Below the pieces are notes generated by a model that saw only the letters and a program-made list of their open reading frames with translations, was not told the DNA's origin and did no database searches. Shown here piece after piece: positions 48,830 to 55,278 of a stretch of 55,278 nt of DNA. Position 1 is the stretch's first letter, and every line of letters begins with the position of its first letter. The position numbers and the translations under genes are program-made. The DNA is from Mesorhizobium sp. Lineage in GTDB: Bacteria; Pseudomonadota; Alphaproteobacteria; Rhizobiales; Rhizobiaceae. The DNA is taken from the NCBI GenBank assembly GCA_004963905.1, contig SUGL01000039.1, positions 1 through 55,278 on the forward strand, given 5' to 3'.

Positions 48830-49731
48830 GACGCGTCGATCCTGCGCAAAAGCCTGATGGCGCTGAAGGCGAGCGCGAGCACGACGAGGCCGATCGTCAC
48901 GAACAGCGCCGCCGCGTAGCCGGTCTGCTGGAACTTGAACGCGGTGTCGTAGCCGTAGATCGAGATCAGCCTCGTCGCCTCGCCCGGCCCGCCACGCGTC
49001 AGCACGAAGACCTGGTCGAAGGTGCCGAAGGCATCGATGGTCCTGAGCACGATGGCGACCGCCAGTACCGGCCGCATCATCGGGAACGTCAGATCGGCAA
49101 AGACCCGCCAGGCGCCGGCGCCGTCGACGCGCGCGGCCTCGAACGGCTCGTGCGGCAGCGATTGCAGCCCCGCGAGCAGGATCAGGAACATCAGCGGCGT
49201 CCATTCCCAGACATCGAGCACGACAAGTCCGATAAAGGCGTTGAGAGGGTTGCCGAGGATCTGCGCCTCGCCGCCGCCGATCGCCTCCGACAGCGCCGTC
49301 AGCATGCCGGCGTCGCTGGCGTAGATCAGGCGAAAGACGATGGCGACGACGACCGGCGTGATCACCATCGGGATGATCAGCACCGTCCTGAGCAGGCGGA
49401 TGCCGCGAAATTCGCGCAGGCAGAACAGCGCCAGCGCAAAGCCCAGCACCGCCTCGAACGATACCGACAGCGCCACGAACTTCACGGTGATCCAGAGCGC
49501 GTTGAGGAACTGCGTGTCGCTCCACAGATGCAAATAATTCTGCAGGCCGACATCGGAGATCGGCGAGCCGTAGCGGTAGGCCCTGGTGCTGGCCCTGAGA
49601 CCGTCCCAGAGCGGATAGACGAGCACGCCAAGCACGATCATCAGGCCCGGCGCCAGCATGAGATACGGGAGGGCGAGGTCGAGCCCCGCCCCCTGCAGGC
49701 GATATTTGCGTGCCTGCGCTGCGCTTCGCAT
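48826..49731 (-). CDS. CUT1 ABC importer, inner-membrane permease 1
   Basis: A 301-residue MalF-type permease with an EAA loop RVDGAGAWRVFADLTFPMMRP. The start ATG 49731 overlaps the binding-protein stop (TGATG), so translation is coupled. Six membrane segments are apparent. It pairs with the neighbouring MalG-type subunit. Confidence 0.92.
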   Translation of the reverse strand: MRSAAQARKYRLQGAGLDLALPYLMLAPGLMIVLGVLVYPLWDGLRASTRAYRYGSPISDVGLQNYLHLWSDTQFLNALWITVKFVALSVSFEAVLGFALALFCLREFRGIRLLRTVLIIPMVITPVVVAIVFRLIYASDAGMLTALSEAIGGGEAQILGNPLNAFIGLVVLDVWEWTPLMFLILLAGLQSLPHEPFEAARVDGAGAWRVFADLTFPMMRPVLAVAIVLRTIDAFGTFDQVFVLTRGGPGEATRLISIYGYDTAFKFQQTGYAAALFVTIGLVVLALAFSAIRLLRRIDAS

Positions 49732-51044
49732 CAGTAGTACCCGGCCGTGGTCAGATAGTCCTTGACCTGCTTGGCGGCCGTGTCGAGCGCCGCGCCGCCG
49801 CCGGAACCGGCCTGCAGCGCCTTGTTGAGCTCGATGCCGAGCAGTTCCTCGACCTTCGCCCAGTCGGGCGTGCGCGGCCTCGGCAGCGCGCCGGCGTCGA
49901 GCTGCTTGAGGGCGACCGGGATCAGCCGGTTGCCCGGCTTGGCGATGCCGAAGGCGCTGCGCTTGACCGGGATCGAGCCCGCTTCCGAGAGCTTGGCCTG
50001 GGTCTCGGCGCTGACATACCACTTCAGGAACTCGATCGCATTCGCCTTGTTGGGTGCCGATTTCGGCACGCCGGCGATGAAGATGCCCATCTGCGCGATC
50101 GCCTTTGCCTGGCTAGGCACGACGCCGAAATCGAGCTTGCCCGCCACCTTGGTCTGGGCGGGGTCGTCGGCCTTCAGCGCATTGCCCGAATACTGGATGA
50201 TGGCGCCGGCCTCGCCGCCGAGGATCGCCGCCCCTTCCTGGTCGGAGTCGAACTCGACCACCCCGCTCGGCGCGTTCTGCTTCATCGTGCCGACGAAGAA
50301 GTCGGCGGAGGCCTTGCCTTCGGCCGAATTGAAGATCGGGTTCCACTTGTCGTCGAAGAAGGAGCCGCCGAACGACAGGAAGACCGGATACCAGCTGGTG
50401 ACGATCGGGTTGCCCGAAACACCGCGGAAGACGACCGGATACTTGATCTTGCCGGCGGCGACGCCTTCCTTGCCCTTGGCGATCAGCTCGTCCCAGGTCT
50501 TGGGCGCGCCGTCGGTGAAGACGTCGTTGCGGTAGGTCAGCGTCTGCAGGTCGCCGACGAAGGGCACGCAGATCAGCGTCGGCTTGGCGCTTTCGAAGCC
50601 CTTGACGCGCGGCCCCTGCTGCGGCGGCCAGTAGCCCATGTCGATCATCGAGCCGATCCAGTCCTTGTCGGAACCGTCGATGCCGCCGGCGCCGAGATCC
50701 TCGAGCACGTTGGCGGCGCCGAACTGCGGCACCCATGGATCGTCGAGCAGATAGAGGTCGTACTGGCCGGCGCCGCTCTGGGCGTCGGCGAACCACTTCT
50801 CCAGCGTCACGCCATATTCATCCTCGAGGAACTCGATGTCGAAGCCCTGCTCCTTGGCCAGCGGGATGATCTTCTGCTTGAACGGTGTCAGCCCGCCATC
50901 GGCGAAAGCCCCGATGATGACCTTCTTGCCGGCTGCCCTGGCGGGCATGGGCAGACCGAGCGTGGTGAGGGCCGTGGTGGCCAAGGCCAGGCCAAGCCCG
51001 CCCTTGATGACGGAGCGGCGAGTAAGTCTGCTGGAATGCATCAT
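49731..51044 (-). CDS. CUT1 ABC importer, Tat-exported substrate-binding protein
   Basis: A 437-residue periplasmic binding protein. The N-terminus carries a twin-arginine signal (TRRSVIKGG, then a Leu/Ala core ending ARA, about residue 38), less common than a Sec signal for this class. The mature part is the bacterial SBP-1 fold: YDLYLLDDPWVPQFG, GAPKTWDELIAKGKEG, ALPRPRTPDWAKVEELL. The start ATG 51044 has GGGAGAG upstream and overlaps the ATPase stop. The ligand is probably an inositol derivative by context. Confidence 0.9.
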   Translation of the reverse strand: MMHSSRLTRRSVIKGGLGLALATTALTTLGLPMPARAAGKKVIIGAFADGGLTPFKQKIIPLAKEQGFDIEFLEDEYGVTLEKWFADAQSGAGQYDLYLLDDPWVPQFGAANVLEDLGAGGIDGSDKDWIGSMIDMGYWPPQQGPRVKGFESAKPTLICVPFVGDLQTLTYRNDVFTDGAPKTWDELIAKGKEGVAAGKIKYPVVFRGVSGNPIVTSWYPVFLSFGGSFFDDKWNPIFNSAEGKASADFFVGTMKQNAPSGVVEFDSDQEGAAILGGEAGAIIQYSGNALKADDPAQTKVAGKLDFGVVPSQAKAIAQMGIFIAGVPKSAPNKANAIEFLKWYVSAETQAKLSEAGSIPVKRSAFGIAKPGNRLIPVALKQLDAGALPRPRTPDWAKVEELLGIELNKALQAGSGGGAALDTAAKQVKDYLTTAGYY

Positions 51045-52138
51045 TTCACTCTCCCATTGCTGTTGACCCTGTGGACGGCGGTGAGGCCGGCCGAATTGAA
51101 GAAACAGGCGTTCGCCGGGTCGAAGGCGACGCCGATGCTTTCGCCGACCGCGCCCCTGAAATCGCGGCCGGCCCGGACCGAGACGTTGCCGCCTTCGAGG
51201 CGGACATTGACCAGCGTCTCGTTGCCCATCGGCTCGACGACATAGATCTCGCCGGGCAGCGCGCACGCCTCGCCTGGCTGGGCGACGCTGCAGTCTTCCG
51301 GGCGCAGCCCGATCTCGACGATTTCGGCGAGGCGGCATGCGGTCAGCCGCGTCCGCTCCAGCGCAACGATCTTTCCGCCGGCGATCACGCCTTGCTCGCT
51401 GAGCGCAGCCGGCAGGATGTTCATCGGCGGGTTGCCGACGAAGGTGGCGACGAAGCGGTTTGCCGGCCGGTCGTAGACCTCGATGGGCGGCGCCATCTGC
51501 TGCAGCTCGCCGCCATGCATGACGGCGACCAGGTCGGCCATCGTCAGGGCCTCGACCTGGTCGTGGGTGACGTAGATGGTGGTGGCGCTGAGGCGCTGGC
51601 AGAGCCGCTTGATCTCGCCGCGCATGGTGAGCCGCAGCCGCGCGTCGAGATTGGACAGCGGCTCGTCCATGAGGAAGGCAGCCGGGTCGCGCACGATGGC
51701 GCGGGCCAGCGCCACGCGCTGGCGCTGGCCGCCGGAAAGCTGGCGCGGCCGTCGGTCGAGCAGATGGCCGATTTCGAGGACGGCGGCGACCTCGCCGATC
51801 TTGGCCTTGCGCGCGGCCTCCGGCGTGCCGCGGATCCACAGCGGATAGCCGATGTTTTCGGCGACCGTCATCTGCGGATAGAGCGCGTAGCTCTGGAAGA
51901 CCATGGCGATGTCGCGGTCGCGCGGCTGCAGCCGGGTGACGTCGCGCTCGCCGATGAAGACCTTGCCGGCGGTCGGCATGTCGAGCCCCGCCAGGATGCG
52001 CAGCGCCGTCGTCTTGCCGCAGCCCGACGGGCCGAGCAGCGCGAGGAATTTGTGGTCCGGCACGGCGAGGTCGAGCGATCGCAGCACGTTGAGCGCGCCG
52101 AAATTCTTGACCACGTTTCTGAACAGGACCGAACTCAT
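51041..52138 (-). CDS. CUT1 ABC importer, ATPase
   Basis: A 365-residue MalK/UgpC-type ATPase. Walker A GPSGCGKTT, signature LSGGQRQRVALARAI, Walker B AFLMDEPLSNLDA and the switch VTHD are followed by a C-terminal TOBE domain (IGLRPEDCSV, YVVEPMGNETLV). It overlaps the binding-protein gene by four bases and follows the MocC/IolE-like gene by 15 bases. Confidence 0.94.
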   Translation of the reverse strand: MSSVLFRNVVKNFGALNVLRSLDLAVPDHKFLALLGPSGCGKTTALRILAGLDMPTAGKVFIGERDVTRLQPRDRDIAMVFQSYALYPQMTVAENIGYPLWIRGTPEAARKAKIGEVAAVLEIGHLLDRRPRQLSGGQRQRVALARAIVRDPAAFLMDEPLSNLDARLRLTMRGEIKRLCQRLSATTIYVTHDQVEALTMADLVAVMHGGELQQMAPPIEVYDRPANRFVATFVGNPPMNILPAALSEQGVIAGGKIVALERTRLTACRLAEIVEIGLRPEDCSVAQPGEACALPGEIYVVEPMGNETLVNVRLEGGNVSVRAGRDFRGAVGESIGVAFDPANACFFNSAGLTAVHRVNSNGRVK

Positions 52139-52153
52139 CGCCCCGCTTGTTCC

Positions 52154-53065
52154 TCAGCCCTTCCGCTCGTCGACGGTGAACCCGGCCTTGCGGGCGAGGT
52201 CGCGCAGGTTGCGGTAGCCCATCGTCGCATAGGTCAAGGGATGCGCCTTGGCCGGATCCTGCTCGGCCTCGACCACCAGCCAGCCGCAATAGCCCTTGTC
52301 GGCCAGGATCTTCAGCAGGCTCGCATAATCGATCGCGCCGTCGCCGGGCACGGTGAAGATGCCTTCCATCACCGCGCCCATGAAGCTCATGTCGGTGGCG
52401 CGCGCCGTCTTTAAGATGGCCGGGCGCACGTCCTTGCAATGGACATGGACGACGCGGCCGACATGCCGGCGCAAAAGCTGCTCAGGGTCGCCGCCGGAGA
52501 AGGCGCAGTGTCCGGTGTCGTAGAGCAGCCCGACGGCCTCGCCGGTCACCCTCATCAGCATGTCGATCTCTTCGTCGGTCTCGACGATCGTGCCCATGTG
52601 ATGATGAAAGGCCATGCCGACGCCGAAATCAGCAAAACGTTCGGCCAGCCGCGTGATCTTTTCGCCGTAGGGCTTCCACTCTTCGGCGATGAGCCTTGGC
52701 CGCCGCGAGATCGGATCGTGGATCGCGCCATGGCGGCCGCGCGAGGTGTCGGCATAGACGACATGTTTGGCGCCGAGGTCCCTGAGCAGCGTCAGATGCG
52801 GCCGGATCGCCTCGAACTCGTCCTCCACCTCTTTCTCGCAGATGCGGCCGTCATACCAGCCCGAAACCAGCGCCAGCCCGTAACGGCCGAGGATGGGGCC
52901 AAGCATGCGGCTGTCGCGCGGAAACTTGCCGCCGAGCTCCGTTCCCGCGTAACCCGCTTGCGCGGTTTCGCTGAGGCAGGTCTCGAGCGGCGTGTCGCCG
53001 CCCAATTCCGGCACGTCGTCATTGGTCCAGGTGATCGGGTTGATGCCAAGTCGAACTGTGGTCAT
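52154..53065 (-). CDS. MocC/IolE-type inosose dehydratase or isomerase
   Basis: A 303-residue TIM barrel sharing motifs with IolE (31598-32512): INPITWTNDDVPELGGDTPL, GTELGGKFP, GMAFHHHMGTIVET, LLYDTGHCAFSGGD, VVHVHCKDVR and WLVVEAEQDP. The metal ligands are all kept. It may be a second IolE or a MocC, the rhizopine catabolic protein of this family. It heads the minus-strand operon that includes the CUT1 importer and IdhA paralogue, and faces the MocR regulator. The ATG at 53065 is chosen over a GTG at 53083. Confidence 0.88.
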   Translation of the reverse strand: MTTVRLGINPITWTNDDVPELGGDTPLETCLSETAQAGYAGTELGGKFPRDSRMLGPILGRYGLALVSGWYDGRICEKEVEDEFEAIRPHLTLLRDLGAKHVVYADTSRGRHGAIHDPISRRPRLIAEEWKPYGEKITRLAERFADFGVGMAFHHHMGTIVETDEEIDMLMRVTGEAVGLLYDTGHCAFSGGDPEQLLRRHVGRVVHVHCKDVRPAILKTARATDMSFMGAVMEGIFTVPGDGAIDYASLLKILADKGYCGWLVVEAEQDPAKAHPLTYATMGYRNLRDLARKAGFTVDERKG

Positions 53066-53596
53066 TGCTCGCTTTCCACCCACGGCCGAAAAGCCGCGCG
53101 GTGTTCATGTCGGGAGGGAATGGCTGCGGGCGGCAGGATGCAAAGCCCTGCCTCGTTCGTTTGGCCAGACGCCCTCCCAGTTGCCTTGCCCGAACCTGTC
53201 TTCTCGTCGACGTGTTACCCCAACGTCAGCGATTGGAGTCTACGCCGCTCTGTCTCCATCGCGAGGTCCAGTTTTCCGAAAAATGAAGGAACCAGTTGTG
53301 CGCGCCGGCGGCTGTGGCAGGATGGGGAGGAGATGGAAAATCAGCAAAATATCGATGGTCGGCGGGACAGCGCCCCCCTCTGCCCTGCCGGGCATCTCCC
53401 CCACGAGGGGGGAGATCGGATGTCTCGGCGGCTTTCGCCAATCACTACCGTTACAGAAAGAGCGGGGCGCCAGAACTGCCAATCTCCCCCCTTGTGGGGG
53501 AGATGTCCGGCAGGACAGAGGGGGGCGCGAAGGAACTCGACGTCGGAAGCCAAGCGTGTCTCGGCACGCCAATGCACCTATGGGCGGGCGTAACCC
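53066..53596. other. Divergent region between MocC-like operon and MocR regulator
   Basis: 531 bases. The right part holds inverted CUT-type REP repeats (53353-53531). The left ~250 bases presumably contain the operon's promoter and the MocR-type operator. I cannot pick out a clear direct-repeat MocR site by eye. Short open frames here are artefacts. Confidence 0.5.
53353..53531. repeat. REP-type inverted repeat pair
   Basis: Outer arms GACAGCGCCCCCCTCTGCC and the inverse GGACAGAGGGGGGCGC, inner arms CATCTCCCCCACGAGGGGGG and its near inverse, about 180 bp in all. The left arm repeats at 55232-55278 at the window edge. It belongs to the class of GC-rich REP elements seen at 36606-36892. Confidence 0.75.
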
Positions 53597-55135
53597 ATGC
53601 GACCCCTCCACCCCAAGCCCCAGGCCTTCCCGCTCGACATGCTGGCCGTCAACCGCTCGAGCCCCGAGCATCTGTCGCGCCAGCTCTATCACGGCCTCGT
53701 CGCCATCATCCGCAACCGCACGCTGGCGCCGGGCTCGGAGCTGCCCTCGACGCGGGCTTTGGCGGCCGAGCTCGGGCTTGGCCGCAACACCATCGTCTCG
53801 GCCTATGACCAACTGGTCACCGAAGGCTATCTCGCCAACCGCCGGGGCGCGCGCCCGGTCATCGTCGACCTGCCGGACGGCCCGCGCGAGGCTTTCGCCG
53901 AAGCGCCGCCGGTGCCGCTGCGCCAGCCCTCGCGGCGCGGCGAGGAATTGCTCAGCCAGCCCTGCCATCACGGCAGGCCTGGGCACGTCGCCTTCCATCC
54001 CGGCATGCCGGACGCGACGAGCTTTCCTTTCGGAGTCTGGGGCCGGCTGGTGGCGCGCCGCGCCAGCCATGGCGGCGAGACCTTGTTCGGCACCTATGAC
54101 GTGACCGGCCATCCGGCGCTGAAGGAGGCGATCGCCGGCTATCTTTTCTCCGCGCGCGGCGTGCGCTGCCGTCCCGGACAGATCGTCGTCACCACCGGCG
54201 CGCAGGCCGCCTTCGATCTGCTCGCCCGCCTTTTGCTCGACCCTGGCGACACGGTGTGGATGGAAGAGCCCGGCTATTACGGCGCCAAGGCCGCCTTCAC
54301 CGTGGCCGGCGCAAGGATCCTGCCCATCCCGGTCGACCAGGAGCGCGGCTGGCGCTTAGAGCATGATCCCGAGAAGTGGGAACCGGTTCTCGGACAAAGA
54401 TCATGCTCCAAAAAAGAGTCAGACCAGCCGGATCCGTTGCCCCGCCTCATCTATGTGACGCCGGCCTGCCAGCATCCGCTCGGCATCACCATGCGCATGG
54501 AGGAGCGGCTGCGCCTGCTCGACATCGCCGAGACCGCGAACGCCTGGGTGATCGAGGACGATTTCGACGGCGAATACCGCTTTCAAGGGCGTCCCGTGCC
54601 GGCGATCCAGAGCATGGACCGCTCCGGCCGCGTCATCTATGTCGGCACCTTCGCCAAGCTCTTGTTCCCGGCGCTGCGCATCGGCTTCATGGTGCTGCCG
54701 GTCGAGCTGGCGGGCCGCATCGTCAACGCCATTTCCACCACCGGCCAGTTCGCGCCGCTGCTGTTGCAGGCGGCGCTCGCCGACTTCATCACCGAAGGCC
54801 ATATGAGCCGGCACCTGAAGCGCATGCGCCGCATCTACGCGCAGCGCCGCCAGCTTTTCCGCGAGATCGTCGCCGAGCGGCTGCGCGACGAGATCACGCT
54901 GTCGCCCGCCGAGGCCGGCATCCAGGTGGTGGGCTATCTGAGGGAAGGCATCGACGACATCGAGGTCAGCCAGGCGGCGGCGCGAAGGGCGATCAACGTC
55001 TCGCCGCTGTCGAAATATTTTCAGAACACGGCCCCGACGCAGGGGCTGGTTCTGGGCTACGCGGCGTGCGACGCGGCGCAGATGCGGGAAGGGGTGGAAA
55101 GGCTGGCGGCGGCGATCCGCGAGACGCTGGGGTGA
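53597..55135 (+). CDS. MocR-family (GntR-HTH + aminotransferase-like) regulator with in-frame palindrome
   Basis: A 512-residue MocR regulator. An N-terminal GntR winged HTH (HLSRQLYHGLVAIIRNRTLAPGSELPSTRALAAELGLGRNTI, residues 26-70) is linked to a fold-I aminotransferase-like domain. The PLP Lys is in VGTFAKLLFPALRIGF. Residues about 255-275 (EHDPEKWEPVLGQRSCSK) are encoded by a CATGATC-family palindrome (54359-54408) inserted in a loop before LPRLIYVTPACQHPLG, which is normal. MocR is the founder of this class and controls rhizopine genes; here the regulator is divergent from the MocC-like operon, its likely target. A PdxR role cannot be excluded. Confidence 0.9.
   Translation: MRPLHPKPQAFPLDMLAVNRSSPEHLSRQLYHGLVAIIRNRTLAPGSELPSTRALAAELGLGRNTIVSAYDQLVTEGYLANRRGARPVIVDLPDGPREAFAEAPPVPLRQPSRRGEELLSQPCHHGRPGHVAFHPGMPDATSFPFGVWGRLVARRASHGGETLFGTYDVTGHPALKEAIAGYLFSARGVRCRPGQIVVTTGAQAAFDLLARLLLDPGDTVWMEEPGYYGAKAAFTVAGARILPIPVDQERGWRLEHDPEKWEPVLGQRSCSKKESDQPDPLPRLIYVTPACQHPLGITMRMEERLRLLDIAETANAWVIEDDFDGEYRFQGRPVPAIQSMDRSGRVIYVGTFAKLLFPALRIGFMVLPVELAGRIVNAISTTGQFAPLLLQAALADFITEGHMSRHLKRMRRIYAQRRQLFREIVAERLRDEITLSPAEAGIQVVGYLREGIDDIEVSQAAARRAINVSPLSKYFQNTAPTQGLVLGYAACDAAQMREGVERLAAAIRETLG
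54359..54408. repeat. Palindromic element, copy 4, inside the MocR gene
   Basis: Arms GAGCATGATC and GATCATGCTC around CCGAGAAGTGGGAACCGG; 50 bases, one longer than the 49-bp intergenic copies because of an extra A near position 54399. It stays open in the MocR reading frame. The other copies translate in the same frame to similar peptides (HDPEKP-VPVFGKDH, HDPEKWPPVFGQDH), so the family tolerates being read through. Confidence 0.9.
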
Positions 55136-55219
55136 GGGATTGGCTGCCTTGGGCGATCAATCGCATAGGGCAGATCTGCCCCTTATCCGCCCCCGCTGGG
55201 TAGAGCGAAATTCAACTGT

Positions 55220-55278
55220 CGATCGTCGGCGGGACAGCGCCCCCCTCTGTCCTGCCGGACATCTCCCCCACAAGGGGG
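55220..55278. repeat. REP element at the right edge
   Basis: GTCGGCGGGACAGCGCCCC and CTGCCGGACATCTCCCCCAC match the left arm of the 53353-53531 repeat closely. The element is cut by the window end. Confidence 0.7.

Noticed and set aside
53597..55135. The MocR-type gene being a real aminotransferase enzyme or a pseudogene
   Set aside because: The GntR HTH fused ahead of the fold-I domain marks it as a MocR regulator, and the in-frame palindrome leaves the gene intact with the PLP lysine region conserved.
1..55278. tRNA, rRNA, CRISPR, prophage or transposase genes
   Set aside because: I looked for cloverleaf-type sequences, spaced direct repeats and DDE or integrase motifs on both strands and found none convincing.

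Overview
The window reads as chromosomal DNA of a rhizobial alphaproteobacterium, most likely Mesorhizobium or a close relative in the Phyllobacteriaceae. The grounds are the high GC content, a his-coaA operon divergent from hslV/hslU, an iolR-iolCDEB inositol locus, rhizopine-type (moc) genes, families typical of the group (DUF1402, DUF2585, DUF1330, DUF1045) and several families of short palindromic repeats. No rRNA, tRNA, CRISPR array, transposase or phage gene was seen.

Layout. (1) 185-1387: a PAP2-type membrane phosphatase/transferase. (2) 1448-7223, minus strand: a compact operon hisB-DUF2628-hisH-DUF1330-hisA-arginase-like-hisF-hisE-coaA. (3) 7430-11719, plus strand: hslV, a GNAT acetyltransferase, DUF2585, hslU, and a secreted DUF1402 protein. 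(4) 11738-15284, minus strand: a four-gene operon with a desaturase-type oxygenase (mocD-like), a Rieske ferredoxin (mocE-like), a ferredoxin reductase (mocF-like) and a divergent PanB-family aldolase, facing a LacI regulator. (5) 17234-22447: a CUT2 (inositol/rhizopine type) ABC importer, inositol 2-dehydrogenase (idhA) and an SDR. (6) 22545-23837: DAHP synthase preceded by a short ORF with six consecutive aromatic codons and a terminator, a probable aromatic-amino-acid attenuator. (7) 23939-26533: LysE exporter, WYL regulator, Gfo/Idh oxidoreductase. (8) 26691-33931: iolR-iolC/DUF2090-iolD-iolE-small membrane protein-iolB. (9) 34079-36602: DUF1045 phosphoesterase, phnM, phnN. (10) 36896-42257: a ribose-type ABC importer and a LacI regulator. 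(11) 42350-45714: a DUF1778/GNAT toxin-antitoxin pair, a flavoprotein and a methyltransferase. (12) 45717-53065, minus strand: a second inositol-derivative operon with an IolE/MocC homologue, a CUT1 importer, an IdhA paralogue, a TIM-barrel isomerase and an HTH-only fragment. (13) 53597-55135: a MocR-type regulator carrying a palindromic repeat inserted in frame.

How the parts fit. Import (CUT2), oxidation (IdhA), dehydration (IolE), ring hydrolysis (IolD), isomerisation (IolB) and kinase/aldolase (IolC-DUF2090) give nearly all of the myo-inositol pathway. Candidate IolR operators (GGAA-N6-TTYC) lie upstream of both the importer and iolC. The mocDEF-like oxygenase system plus the second MocC/IdhA/importer cluster and the MocR regulator suggest that inositol derivatives such as rhizopine-like O-methyl or amino inositols feed into the same pathway. 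That substrate assignment is inference.

The least expected features are the aroG leader, the palindrome built into the MocR reading frame, the PanB-like and arginase-like enzymes that lack canonical catalytic residues, and an RpiR-type HTH fragment that stops just after its DNA-binding domain.
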